A stretch of DNA of 64,000 nt, taken from CAWEPK01 sp049521495. Its GTDB lineage: Bacteria; Desulfobacterota; Syntrophorhabdia; Syntrophorhabdales; WCHB1-27. The notes under the pieces were generated by a model. That model did no database searches. It saw nothing but the letters and a program-made list of their open reading frames with translations, and had not been told where the DNA came from. Location of the stretch: contig JBEKOT010000001.1 in the NCBI GenBank assembly GCA_049521495.1, positions 4,124 through 68,123 of the forward strand, read 5' to 3'. A program made the position numbers and the translations under genes. Below, piece by piece: positions 9,005 to 17,875 of the stretch (within the stretch, counting starts at the first letter, position 1; each line of letters starts with the position of its first letter).

Positions 9005-9276
9005 AACGGCGGCGCCGGTGATCGCGGGAGCAGCCGTCCCACCGAAAGCCGTAAGGAGGCCGGGCGGGACCTTAAGTGAAGTCGCCGCCCCATCCACTTG
9101 GCAGGCGCCCGGGGCGGCGGGGGCGGGGTCACCCATTCGCGGGTCGGGCGGGCGCCGGGCCGAATGCGCGGTCGACGGGTCTCCGACAAAGGAATGACCG
9201 GCAATCGATTGCGCTTAGGTTCCCGGTATCGCGGGCCTGCTGAGCATACCCGGCCACTATATCGACGGAGGAGCAT
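9005..9276. other. 272-base G+C-rich intergenic region with nested inverted repeats
   Basis: No convincing gene. GGCGCCC at 9104-9110 pairs with GGGCGCC at 9150-9156, and inside it ACCC (9131-9134) pairs with GGGT (9141-9144). The structure separates the glycosyltransferase block from the polymerase/flippase block and could attenuate or terminate transcription, though no T-run follows. GGAGGAG before 9277 is the ribosome site of the next gene. Confidence 0.4.
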
Positions 9277-10641
9277 ATGGAGGCGTTAAAAGTAATCATT
9301 CCGATCTACTTTATCATTTTCGTCCTCGGCGGTTTCCGGAACATAAAGATGTACCTGCTTCTCACGGGGATCGTGACCATGCCCTTCAGGACCACCTATA
9401 CCATCGTGGACGTGGGGCCCTACGTAGGCTGGACGAACGGCATCAACATAGCCTTATCGGATGTCTCCTTCATCCTCCTTTTCATCTACCTCTTCATAAC
9501 GAAGACAAAGTTCGAGGGGTTCTCCCGCAGACTCACCTTCGCTGCAATGCTCTTTATCGGGTCGGTGCTCCTCTCGCTGATCAATTCGACATGGTTGCGC
9601 CTGTCTTTCTTTGAAGCGATACTGATCGCCCAGGTTTTCTTCCTCTACTATATCGTCCTGACCGCGGCAATCCAAACGGAGAAAGAACTGCGCATGGTTA
9701 TGGTCATGCTCATGATATCGCTCATCGTGCAGGGCACTTTCGGGACCGTCCAGTATCTTACCGGAAAGGAACTCGACATATTCAGCACGGGGAAGCCCCC
9801 GGTCGAAGAGTCCGGGGAAGACTTTCTTTCGCGGGCCCTGGGCACTATAGGAAAACCTAATGCTCTCGCAATGTATGTAGTGCCCCTCATCTTGCTCGTC
9901 ACGGCATTGCTCATGAAAAGCAGGGGGTTATACAGGAGACTGGGCACGCTGGCCATCTCTGCAGGCGGCCTCGCGCTCATTCTCAGCCTTTCCCGCGGGG
10001 GGTGGGTGGCCTTTGCCGCCGCTTTCATCGTCCTCCTCTTTATACTTGCAAAAGGGGGGTACGTGAGGGCTAAAGCTCCCTTCCTGGCCCTCCTCGTTGC
10101 GGCCCTCGTAGTAGTCATGTTCTTCGGTCTGATCGAAGCCCGCCTTATGAGTCAGGAAGGGGCCGATGCGACCCAGGACCGGATTAATCTCATCAAGATC
10201 GCATGGAATATGATCAAGGACTACCCCGTTCTCGGCGTCGGGGCCAACACGTTCATGTCCGTAGTGCACAGGTACACGCGGGGTCCGGAGCTCCAGGACA
10301 TTTACCTGCACATGGTCCATAACCAGTACCTTCTCGTCTTTGCGGAAACCGGTCTTGTAGGTCTCATCGCTTTCCTATGGTTCATGCTCGCCTGCTTCCG
10401 GGAATCGCGGGAATGCGTCCGGAAGCAGTCGGAGCTTTCACAGATGGTCGGTGTAAGCGTGGGCGCCGGGTTTATCGCAATGGCCGCCCACATGATGGTC
10501 GATATGTACTCGTCTCCCCTGTGCCTTAGCCTGATCTTCGTTTTCTGCGGCCTTTGCTCGGCGGCAAAGAAGGTAGGCGTTGCAGCGGGAACGGCGCCGC
10601 CTGTTCGAAAGATCGGGCGCCCCCCGCATATGACGGTGTAG
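9277..10641 (+). CDS. O-antigen ligase/polymerase family membrane protein
   Basis: A 454-residue integral membrane protein with about ten hydrophobic segments and a large extracytoplasmic loop (roughly residues 285-345). The loop contains GVGANTFMS and MVHNQYLLVFAETG, the signature of the Wzy_C/WaaL superfamily. It would polymerise or ligate undecaprenyl-linked glycan units in the periplasm. The downstream flippase and glycosyltransferases favour a Wzy-type polymerase over a lipid A-core ligase, but the two cannot be separated by sequence alone. The ATG follows GGAGGAGCAT. Confidence 0.85.
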   Translation: MEALKVIIPIYFIIFVLGGFRNIKMYLLLTGIVTMPFRTTYTIVDVGPYVGWTNGINIALSDVSFILLFIYLFITKTKFEGFSRRLTFAAMLFIGSVLLSLINSTWLRLSFFEAILIAQVFFLYYIVLTAAIQTEKELRMVMVMLMISLIVQGTFGTVQYLTGKELDIFSTGKPPVEESGEDFLSRALGTIGKPNALAMYVVPLILLVTALLMKSRGLYRRLGTLAISAGGLALILSLSRGGWVAFAAAFIVLLFILAKGGYVRAKAPFLALLVAALVVVMFFGLIEARLMSQEGADATQDRINLIKIAWNMIKDYPVLGVGANTFMSVVHRYTRGPELQDIYLHMVHNQYLLVFAETGLVGLIAFLWFMLACFRESRECVRKQSELSQMVGVSVGAGFIAMAAHMMVDMYSSPLCLSLIFVFCGLCSAAKKVGVAAGTAPPVRKIGRPPHMTV

Positions 10642-10669
10642 CGGCAGGGAACGGGACACCGCACCGCTG

Positions 10670-12115
10670 ATGGACAGCAGCAGGCACTATAACCTCGTCT
10701 ACAAGAACTCCCTCGTCTTGACCTTTTTGAGGTTTGTCGAGCCGGCCCTCGCTATGGTGGTAATAGTGGCCGTCTCGAGGCTCCTCGGCACAGAGGCCCT
10801 TGGAGGGTATTCCTTTATCATCACCTTCATCTCCATGTTCGGCGTGATCGGCCAGTTGGGCCTGCAGGCCCTGCTCACCAGGGAGGTGGCGGCCAACAAG
10901 GAAAAGTCGTCTTCCTATGTCTCGGCGGCCCTGTTCCTCGGCCTCGGCAGCTCTATTCTGCTTGCCTTCATCATAAACGGCGCCAAGGGCTATTTCAATC
11001 TCTCCGCTGTTGTCAGCTACGGCGTCTTTCTGATGAGCCTGAACCTTTTCCCCATGTTCGTGATCGCCACCTTTGAGGCCGTCTTCATGGGATGGCAGCG
11101 AACAAAGCTCATACTCTACCAGAATCTGGCGGGCAACATCGTAAGGGTCATACTCTCCCTTGTCTTCATCGGGCTTGGCTTCGGACTCGCCTCTCTTGTC
11201 GTTGCCATCCTCATCTCGTCAGTGTTATCGGTCCTCCTATGCGCCTTCACCTATGTAAAGTGTCTCGGGAGGTTGAGCTGGCGGGTGGACCCGGGCGTCT
11301 CCCTGCGTCTGCTCAAGACCTCGCCGACTTTCCTCCTAATCACTCTCGTCGCAGTGCTCTCGGCGCGCCTCGACGTCCTTATCCTCACGAAGCTGACGAA
11401 TATGACGCAGGTAGCGCTCTACGCCGCTGCGTACAAGCTCTTCGAGGCGACCATGATAGTGCCCCAGTCCTATATGAGGGCGAGCTTCCCCCATCTGTCG
11501 GCCCTCTTCCGGTCCCGGCCCGATTCATTCGGACAGACCAACAGAGACATGCTCGGGCACATGCTGCTCTATGCTTTTCCCACGGCAGCGCTGACGTTCG
11601 CTCTTGCTCCCTTCGTCATATCCGTCCTCTACGGCGCGAAGTTCTCTTCCTCGGCGACGCTCCTGCAGATACTGGCGATAGGCTTGTTACCCTGGACCAT
11701 GGGCAGGACAACAGCCAACCTTTTGTTAGCAACCAACCTCCAGAGATACGACCTCATGTGCGGTACCCTTACGGTCATCACAAGCGTGGCCCTGAACGTG
11801 CTCATGATACCCCTTTACGGGGCGAAGGGCGCCGCATTTTCCAGCGCCGCAGCCTGGTCCGTTTTCTTCCTCTGCGAATTCTATTTCAGCAGAAGGGCCG
11901 GGTATCGAGTAGCGCTCATCGAAGCCATCGGCCGCCCCCTGGCGGCAGGGGTCGCTGTCTTCCTGATCGCCCGGATCACGATGCTTGGATGGATCTATGC
12001 GTCGCTGGAATGGGGCCTCCTCGCTGCCGGCGCCGCCTTTTACCTGAAGAGCGGCCGGAACAGGCGGAAGCTTGCCAGGCCTTTCGTCCTGTTCCAGGAC
12101 ATTTTGAGGGCATAG
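10670..12115 (+). CDS. oligosaccharide flippase (Wzx/MOP family)
   Basis: A 481-residue polytopic protein with 12-14 predicted membrane segments. The typical N-terminal Wzx segment (FLRFVEPALAMVVIVAVSRLLG) and the downstream GGYSFIITF fit the polysaccharide-transport branch of the MOP exporters. It should flip lipid-linked repeat units to the periplasmic leaflet for the preceding polymerase. It starts 28 bases after the polymerase gene, with no clear Shine-Dalgarno sequence. A long open frame in another phase over its second half is a shadow continuous with the next gene. Confidence 0.88.
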   Translation: MDSSRHYNLVYKNSLVLTFLRFVEPALAMVVIVAVSRLLGTEALGGYSFIITFISMFGVIGQLGLQALLTREVAANKEKSSSYVSAALFLGLGSSILLAFIINGAKGYFNLSAVVSYGVFLMSLNLFPMFVIATFEAVFMGWQRTKLILYQNLAGNIVRVILSLVFIGLGFGLASLVVAILISSVLSVLLCAFTYVKCLGRLSWRVDPGVSLRLLKTSPTFLLITLVAVLSARLDVLILTKLTNMTQVALYAAAYKLFEATMIVPQSYMRASFPHLSALFRSRPDSFGQTNRDMLGHMLLYAFPTAALTFALAPFVISVLYGAKFSSSATLLQILAIGLLPWTMGRTTANLLLATNLQRYDLMCGTLTVITSVALNVLMIPLYGAKGAAFSSAAAWSVFFLCEFYFSRRAGYRVALIEAIGRPLAAGVAVFLIARITMLGWIYASLEWGLLAAGAAFYLKSGRNRRKLARPFVLFQDILRA

Positions 12116-12150
12116 AAGCACGCCTGCCTTTACCTCAAAGGGGAACTAGT

Positions 12151-13413
12151 TTGAGCCTTGCCTATCTATGCAATTACTTTCCTTCCCTCACCGAGACCTT
12201 CATCTACAGGGAGGTTATCGAGCTGGCCCGTCGGGGCATCGGAGTCTCCATCTACTCGTTACGCAGGCCGGCGCCTTCCGGTATTTCCGAAGAATGCCGC
12301 GCTTTGTACAAAGCCACGTTCTATCTCCTGCCTGTTCCCGTCCGGTGGCTCGCCGGGAGCCACCTAAGGTTCTTCCTGCGCGCACCGGCGAAGTATGCGG
12401 CCGCCCTTTGGAAGATGCTCACGGGAAGCCATGTGCGCACTAAAGACCATGTGCGCAGCCTTATGCATTTCGGCGAGGGCGTTCCTCTGGCCGAAAGGAT
12501 GCTCGCCGACGGGGTGAGCCATATACACGCCCATTTTGCCTCTCAGTCTGCCTCTGTGGCCAGGGTCGTGCACCTTCTTACGGGGATCCCTTATAGCTTT
12601 ACGGGGCACGCTCACGATGTCTGGCAGGACCGGCTGCTGCTGCCGGAGAAGCTAGCCGAAGCTACCTTTGTCGTGACGTGTTCCGACGTGGCGAGGCGCT
12701 CCCTCTTAGCAGAGTCAAGCCGTGACGTCTCATCCAAGGTTCATCTCGTCTACCACGGGCTCGACGTCGACAATTTCCCCTATTGCAAAGGGGTGGAAAG
12801 GGAGAGGAACCTCATCCTGGCCGTCGGCCGTTTAACGCGAATAAAGGGTTACTCCGATTTGATAAAGGCCTGTGCGGTCCTGAAAAGCAAAGCCTTCCCT
12901 TTCCGGTGCGTGATCGTCGGGGAAGGAGAGGACCGCCGGGAGCTTGAGGGACTGATCGAGGCGAAGGAACTAACGGGCCGGGTAATTCTAAAAGGTGCCC
13001 TACCCCAGGAAGAGACTCGGGCGTACTACGGACGCGCCTGGGTCTTTGTGCTGCCCAGCGTCGATTCTCTCGACGGGAACCGCGACGGTATTCCCAACGT
13101 GCTCATGGAGGCCATGGCAAGCGGCGTACCGGTGATCACGACGACGAATTCGGGGCAGCCCGAGCTTATCCGGGACGGCCTTGACGGCCTGCTTGTCCGG
13201 CCCCGTTCGCCGGCTCAACTCGCCGAGGCGGTCATGGCAGTTTGCAGCAGCGACGCCCTTCGGGAAAGGCTGGCAAGGGCTGCCAGAAAGAGGATCGTGG
13301 AAGACTTCGACAACCGGAAGACGATCGACCCCCTGGTTCGCCTTTTCCGAGACTTCGTCTCTCCCGCCCCTCACCGCACTTTTCCGCAACTCCACCTTAA
13401 CCCCCGCACGTAA
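12151..13413 (+). CDS. family 4 glycosyltransferase
   Basis: GT-B enzyme of 420 residues: LCNYFPSLTETFIYREV at the N-terminus, GHAHDVW in the middle, then LILAVGRLTRIKGY, CVIVGEGEDR and EAMASGVPVITT in the GT1 domain. The SLTETFI...REV pattern is typical of exopolysaccharide glycosyltransferases. The frame is open far upstream into the flippase gene, but the real start is most likely TTG 12151, which has AAAGGGG seven bases before it and opens directly on the family N-terminus. It is the last gene of the surface-glycan cluster; a new promoter follows. Confidence 0.87.
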   Translation: MSLAYLCNYFPSLTETFIYREVIELARRGIGVSIYSLRRPAPSGISEECRALYKATFYLLPVPVRWLAGSHLRFFLRAPAKYAAALWKMLTGSHVRTKDHVRSLMHFGEGVPLAERMLADGVSHIHAHFASQSASVARVVHLLTGIPYSFTGHAHDVWQDRLLLPEKLAEATFVVTCSDVARRSLLAESSRDVSSKVHLVYHGLDVDNFPYCKGVERERNLILAVGRLTRIKGYSDLIKACAVLKSKAFPFRCVIVGEGEDRRELEGLIEAKELTGRVILKGALPQEETRAYYGRAWVFVLPSVDSLDGNRDGIPNVLMEAMASGVPVITTTNSGQPELIRDGLDGLLVRPRSPAQLAEAVMAVCSSDALRERLARAARKRIVEDFDNRKTIDPLVRLFRDFVSPAPHRTFPQLHLNPRT

Positions 13414-13459
13414 CCCCAAAAACCGACTCTCCTCCATCCCGGGCGACAATTGATATTTG

Positions 13460-13488
13460 TTGCACGACAGACGAATACGCCTTAAAAT
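13460..13488 (+). promoter_or_regulatory. sigma70-type promoter
   Basis: TTGCAC, 17 bases, TAAAAT. It lies 45 bases after the glycosyltransferase stop and gives a leader of about 78 bases before the exported-protein gene at 13573, so it likely marks the start of a separate unit. Confidence 0.55.
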
Positions 13489-13572
13489 GGTAAATGGGGC
13501 GACCTAGGGGCCTTGGGAGGCCGGCCGGGTCGGCTACCTATCTCAATCCCTTATTCAACCAGGAGGAAGCGC

Positions 13573-13992
13573 ATGAAAACAGCGATCCTTGCTTCGGTCC
13601 TTATCCTTGTATTCGTTACTGCTTCACCTGCCCAGGAAAAATCGCCCAAGACGTTGACGGAGGGATTTTTCCGCCTCTTGATGGAAGACAAGGCCCCTCA
13701 GGCGTACGATAATGTCTTTGCCGGGTCCCCGGTACCGAAGCTGAGGCCGGAAGAGTCCAGCGTGATGAGGGAGCAAACCCGGGCTGCCCTGGCGGCGAAT
13801 GGGAAAATCCTTGGATACGAGCTGATCAGGGAGGAGAAATTCGGTGATTCGGTCCTGCAACTGGTGTATCTTCTGAGATCGGAAGTGATCCCGACAGTGT
13901 GGCAATTCGTTTTCTATAAGCCGAAGGCCGAGTGGTATCTGCTGGGCGTCACCTTTTTCGACGACGCCAACGGTCTGGATGCCATGCGATAG
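13573..13992 (+). CDS. small exported protein of unknown function
   Basis: 139 residues beginning MKTAILASVLILVFVTASPAQ, a clear Sec signal peptide with a likely cleavage after A-x-A-type residues near position 20. The mature part alternates helices and strands (LTEGFFRLLMEDK, LQLVYLLRSEVI, VWQFVFYKPKAEWYL) in a way reminiscent of NTF2-like small periplasmic domains; that is inference only. No family can be named. AGGAGGAAGCGC precedes the ATG, which settles the start over the longer frame. It has its own promoter and a 119-base gap to the next gene. Confidence 0.78.
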   Translation: MKTAILASVLILVFVTASPAQEKSPKTLTEGFFRLLMEDKAPQAYDNVFAGSPVPKLRPEESSVMREQTRAALAANGKILGYELIREEKFGDSVLQLVYLLRSEVIPTVWQFVFYKPKAEWYLLGVTFFDDANGLDAMR

Positions 13993-14051
13993 TTAGCGCC
14001 GAGGTGTGGCGTCAGGGCGCACCGGGGGCACCCCCTGTCAAAACCGGCTAT

Positions 14052-14081
14052 TGACGAACCAATTCATCGCGGTTTATATTA
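14052..14081 (+). promoter_or_regulatory. sigma70-type promoter for the FmdB gene
   Basis: TTGACG at 14052-14057 followed by TTATAT (17-base spacer) or TATATT (18-base spacer) ending at 14081. AGGAGG follows about 17 bases later, so the fmdB-like transcript would have a conventional short leader. Confidence 0.6.
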
Positions 14082-14111
14082 TTAGTCGAGGTTCGGCAGG
14101 AGGTCGGTAAG

Positions 14112-14426
14112 ATGCCCATCTACGAGTACGAATGTCTTGACTGCGGCAAGAGATTCGAGATATTTCAGAAAATTTCCGAAGAGCCGTTAAAGGAGTGCAG
14201 GGCCTGTGGCGGCCGCCTCAACAGGCTTATCTCCATGTGCTCCTTCCAACTTAAGGGTTCGGGCTGGTACGTGACCGATTACAAATCCCCGGTGTCGGCG
14301 GCGAAAGGGAACGGCGCCAAACACGAAGGGGAGAAGCGCGAGGAGAAGAAGATAGAAGCGGAAGGCACTAAACCTGAGACAAAGACGGAAAGCGCCAAGA
14401 GCGAGACTACCGGGGGGGCGGCATGA
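14112..14426 (+). CDS. FmdB-family zinc ribbon protein
   Basis: 104 residues. The first 60 form the FmdB_N zinc ribbon: MPIYEYECLDCGKRFE, with C-x2-C pairs CLDC and CRACGG, then NRLISMCSFQLKGSGWY. The remaining 40 residues are a low-complexity Lys/Glu/Thr tail, probably disordered. Members are thought to bind zinc, and the regulatory role implied by the name is not well proved. The stop overlaps the start of the next small gene (ATGA), so the two are translated together. Confidence 0.85.
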   Translation: MPIYEYECLDCGKRFEIFQKISEEPLKECRACGGRLNRLISMCSFQLKGSGWYVTDYKSPVSAAKGNGAKHEGEKREEKKIEAEGTKPETKTESAKSETTGGAA

Positions 14427-14581
14427 AAGCTGGAGATAGGGTCAAATTCCCTTTCGGAAAAAAAGGAGAGATGGAAGGCACGGTCGAGAGGGTCTTCGAA
14501 AAAACCGTGTACATAAAGACGGACATGCCACACCAGAAAGGCAAGATAATCAGGAGAAAAGTAAGAGACGTAAAAGCCTAA
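14423..14581 (+). CDS. 52-residue conserved-looking basic protein
   Basis: A small gene overlapping the FmdB gene by four bases. The product starts MKAGDRVKFPFGKKGEMEG and continues with TVERVFEKTVYIKTD, which resembles a single SH3-like/KOW barrel of the sort seen in small RNA- or ribosome-associated proteins. It ends KVRDVKA. Codon use matches its neighbours and there is no competing frame. Function unknown; coupling to FmdB suggests a shared role. Confidence 0.65.
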   Translation: MKAGDRVKFPFGKKGEMEGTVERVFEKTVYIKTDMPHQKGKIIRRKVRDVKA

Positions 14582-14635
14582 TCCTTCCCGAACGCCTGCT
14601 CTTCCAAACGAAGCCGGTAAAATCGACTAAAAAGG

Positions 14636-17600
14636 CTATTCCCTGTAATAGTCCTGAAGGGGTTTTACCCTCAAATCGCCTTTCTTCATAGTCTCGATGG
14701 CATTTACCACCGCCTGGGCGCCCGAGATCGTCGTGGTGTAAGGGATCTTGTACTGCACGGCCCCTGCCCTGATCAGCACCTCGTCGTTCTTCGGCTTCCT
14801 ACCGCTCGGCGTGTTGATGACGAGGTGGATCTCGCCGTTCTTGATCATGTCGACCACGTGCGGTCTTCCTTCGGATACCTTGTTTACGAGGGTCGTGTCG
14901 ATCCCGCTGTTCGCGAGTACTTTCCCCGTCCCTCTCGTCGCGTATATCCTGAAACCGAGGTCCGACAACTTCTTCGCGATGAAGACCACGTTCCTCTTGT
15001 CCTGGTTCTTGACGCTCAAAAAGACGTTGCCGTCGAAAGGCAGGTTCTGGCCGGCCCCAAGCTGTGACTTCCAGAAAGCGGCGCCGAAGTTGATGTCGAT
15101 GCCCATCACCTCGCCCGTCGATTTCATCTCCGGCCCGAGGATTGTATCGACGCCGAAGAACCTGTTGAAAGGAAATACGGATTCCTTCACCGCGATGTGA
15201 CCGACCTCCACCTCGCGCGTGATGCCGAGCTCCGAAAGCTTCAGTCCGGTCATGACCTTAGCGGCCGCCTTGGCCCATTGGACGCCCGTGGCCTTGCTTA
15301 CGAAAGGGACGGTCCTCGAGGCTCTCGGGTTTACCTCGAGGACGTAGACCACATCGTTCTTGATGGCGTACTGGATATTCATGAGACCGACCACGTTCAG
15401 CTCTCTGGCGAGCTGATAGGTGTTCGCCTTTATCCGCTCTATGAGGCCGTCGTCCAACGAATAGGGAGGAAGGGCGCACGCGCTGTCCCCCGAATGGATG
15501 CCTGCCTCTTCGATATGCTCCATGATGCCCGCGACGACGCACCGGTCTCCGTCCGCCACCGCGTCCACGTCTATCTCGATGGCGTCCTCCAGGAATTTGT
15601 CTATGAGAATGGGGAGGTCAGGGGATGCCTCGTATGCCTTCTCGATGAAAGACTCCAGGTCGGCCTCCGCGTAAACGATCTCCATCGCCCGCCCTCCGAG
15701 CACGTAAGAAGGCCTGACTACGACGGGATAGCCTATGGTATGCGCCACTTCCTTGGCCTCGGCAAAAGAGGTGGCGATGCCGTTCTCCGGTTGGGTCAGC
15801 TTCAGTTTCTTGAGGAGGGCCTTGAACTTCCCCCTGTCCTCTGCGATATCGATGCTCTCGGGGGTGGTTCCGATGATGTGGACACCCGCCTTCTTCAGAG
15901 GCACCGCAAGGTTAAGAGGCGTCTGGCCGCCGAACTGGACAATGACGCCGTCGGGCCTTTCCCTCCTCACGATGTCGAGGACGTTCTCAAGAGTCAGGGG
16001 CTCGAAATAGAGCTTGTCGGAGGTGTCGTAATCGGTGCTCACCGTTTCCGGGTTGCTGTTGACCATGATGGTCTCGTAGCCCAGCTCTTTCAGCGCAAGG
16101 GCCGCATGGACGCAGCAATAGTCGAACTCTATGCCCTGACCGATCCTATTCGGCCCGCCGCCGAGTATCATGATCTTTTTCTTGCTCGACTCGCGCGACT
16201 CGTTCTCAGTCTCATAGGTGGAGTAATAATAAGGCGTGTAGGCCTCGAACTCGGCCGCGCAGGTATCGACCAGCTTGAAGACGCTCTCAATCCCATGCTC
16301 CAAGCGCCACTGCCGTACCTCGGCCTCAGTTGTGCCCAAGATAGACCCTATCTGCCTGTCCGAATAACCGTACCGTTTTGCCCTGCTCATGAGCTCGGCG
16401 GAGATTCCGCTCTGCCCGGAAAAGAGAGGGAGATCGCTCCTATAAGCCTCAAGCTCGTCCTCGAATTCAACGATCTCCTCGATATTCTTGAGGAACCAGC
16501 GGTCTATTTTAGAAAGATTGTAGATCTCGTCTATGTCGATGCCTGCTTTAAGGGCGTACCGTATAAAAAAGACCCTGTCCTTGTTGGGGACTATGAGCTT
16601 CTGCCTGATCAGCTCAAGGTCGTCCGGTCCTCTCGGGTGCCTGTCGTCCATGATCCCGTAAGTACCCGTCTCCAACGACCGGAAGCCTTTCTGCAAGGCC
16701 TCTTTGAAAGTTCTCCCTATGGCCATTGCCTCGCCCACCGATTTCATCGAGACCGTGAGCGTCTCGTCGGCACCCCTGAACTTTTCAAAGGTGAACCTCG
16801 GTACTTTCACGACGCAGTAATCGATAGTCGGCTCGAAGGAAGCGGGGGTCTTCTTCGTAATATCGTTCGGTATCTCGTCGAGGGTATAGCCGACGGCAAG
16901 CTTCGCAGCTATCTTCGCGATGGGGAAGCCAGTCGCCTTGGACGCCAGAGCCGAGCTTCGGGACACTCTGGGGTTCATCTCTATGACAACCATCTTTCCG
17001 GTGTCGGGATGGACGGCGAACTGGATATTGGACCCCCCGGTCTCGACGCCTATCTCGCGGATGATGGCGATGGCGGCATCCCTCATGGCTTGGTATTCCT
17101 TGTCCGTCAGCGTCTGGGCCGGCGCAACGGTGATGGAGTCGCCCGTATGCACGCCCATGGCGTCGAAGTTCTCGATAGAGCAAACGATGACGACGTTGTC
17201 CTTCTTGTCCCTCATCACCTCGAGCTCGTACTCCTTCCAACCGATGACGGACTCCTCTATGAGGATCTCGTTGATCATGCTGCTTTCGATGCCCCTCGCC
17301 GCGAGGGCCTCGAACTCCTCTACGTTGTATGCGACGGACGCACCGGTACCGCCCAGGGTGTAGCTCGGCCTTATGATGGCCGGAAAGCCTATCTCCCGGA
17401 CGACCCTTCGCGCCTCGTCCACGCTGTGAGCGAAGCCGGACCTGGGTATTTCGAGGCCGATCCTCTCCATGGCCGCCTTGAATTCCTCTCTGTCCTCGGC
17501 TTTCTTTATGGCTGCGTAGTCTGCCCCTATCAGCTCGACCCGGTACTTCTCGAGGACGCCCCTCTCCGAGAGAATCGTCGCCAGGTTGAGCCCCGTCTGT

Positions 17601-17875
17601 CCGCCGAGCGTCGGCAGGAGCGCGTCCGGCCTCTCCGCCTTTATGATCGCCTCCAGCACCTCCGGTATGAGGGGCTCCACGAAGGTCCTGTCGGCCATGG
17701 CGGGATCGGTCATGATCGTGGCCGGGTTGCTGTTGATAAGGATGATCTTGTAGCCCTCCTCCCTGAGGGCCTTGCATGCCTGGCTTCCCGAGTAGTCGAA
17801 CTCGCAAGCCTGGCCGATCACGATCGGTCCGGACCCGATCAGGAAAATGCTGTTGATATCCTTCCGCTTAGGCAT
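14636..17875 (-). CDS. carB: carbamoyl-phosphate synthase large subunit
   Basis: Full-length 1079-residue CarB. Two homologous ATP-grasp halves are visible: FLIGSGPIVIGQACEFDYSG opens the first, MILGGGPNRIGQGIEFDYC the second. The C-terminal MGS-like allosteric domain is present (GTGKVLANSGIDTTLVNK, LVINTPSGRK). It uses ammonia delivered by CarA, bicarbonate and two ATP to make carbamoyl phosphate for pyrimidines and arginine. The ATG at 17875 overlaps the carA stop by eight bases; the 45-codon upstream extension of the frame is not real because it lies inside carA. Confidence 0.97.
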   Translation of the reverse strand: MPKRKDINSIFLIGSGPIVIGQACEFDYSGSQACKALREEGYKIILINSNPATIMTDPAMADRTFVEPLIPEVLEAIIKAERPDALLPTLGGQTGLNLATILSERGVLEKYRVELIGADYAAIKKAEDREEFKAAMERIGLEIPRSGFAHSVDEARRVVREIGFPAIIRPSYTLGGTGASVAYNVEEFEALAARGIESSMINEILIEESVIGWKEYELEVMRDKKDNVVIVCSIENFDAMGVHTGDSITVAPAQTLTDKEYQAMRDAAIAIIREIGVETGGSNIQFAVHPDTGKMVVIEMNPRVSRSSALASKATGFPIAKIAAKLAVGYTLDEIPNDITKKTPASFEPTIDYCVVKVPRFTFEKFRGADETLTVSMKSVGEAMAIGRTFKEALQKGFRSLETGTYGIMDDRHPRGPDDLELIRQKLIVPNKDRVFFIRYALKAGIDIDEIYNLSKIDRWFLKNIEEIVEFEDELEAYRSDLPLFSGQSGISAELMSRAKRYGYSDRQIGSILGTTEAEVRQWRLEHGIESVFKLVDTCAAEFEAYTPYYYSTYETENESRESSKKKIMILGGGPNRIGQGIEFDYCCVHAALALKELGYETIMVNSNPETVSTDYDTSDKLYFEPLTLENVLDIVRRERPDGVIVQFGGQTPLNLAVPLKKAGVHIIGTTPESIDIAEDRGKFKALLKKLKLTQPENGIATSFAEAKEVAHTIGYPVVVRPSYVLGGRAMEIVYAEADLESFIEKAYEASPDLPILIDKFLEDAIEIDVDAVADGDRCVVAGIMEHIEEAGIHSGDSACALPPYSLDDGLIERIKANTYQLARELNVVGLMNIQYAIKNDVVYVLEVNPRASRTVPFVSKATGVQWAKAAAKVMTGLKLSELGITREVEVGHIAVKESVFPFNRFFGVDTILGPEMKSTGEVMGIDINFGAAFWKSQLGAGQNLPFDGNVFLSVKNQDKRNVVFIAKKLSDLGFRIYATRGTGKVLANSGIDTTLVNKVSEGRPHVVDMIKNGEIHLVINTPSGRKPKNDEVLIRAGAVQYKIPYTTTISGAQAVVNAIETMKKGDLRVKPLQDYYRE

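Noticed and set aside
11092..12150. Long upstream extension of the 12151 glycosyltransferase frame into the flippase gene.
   Set aside because: The extension reads as low-quality Arg/Pro/His-rich sequence out of phase with a clear flippase; TTG 12151 has a good ribosome site.
14024..14035. GGGGG-CA-CCCCC as terminator after the exported-protein gene.
   Set aside because: Two-base loop, no T-run; stem too small to support a call.
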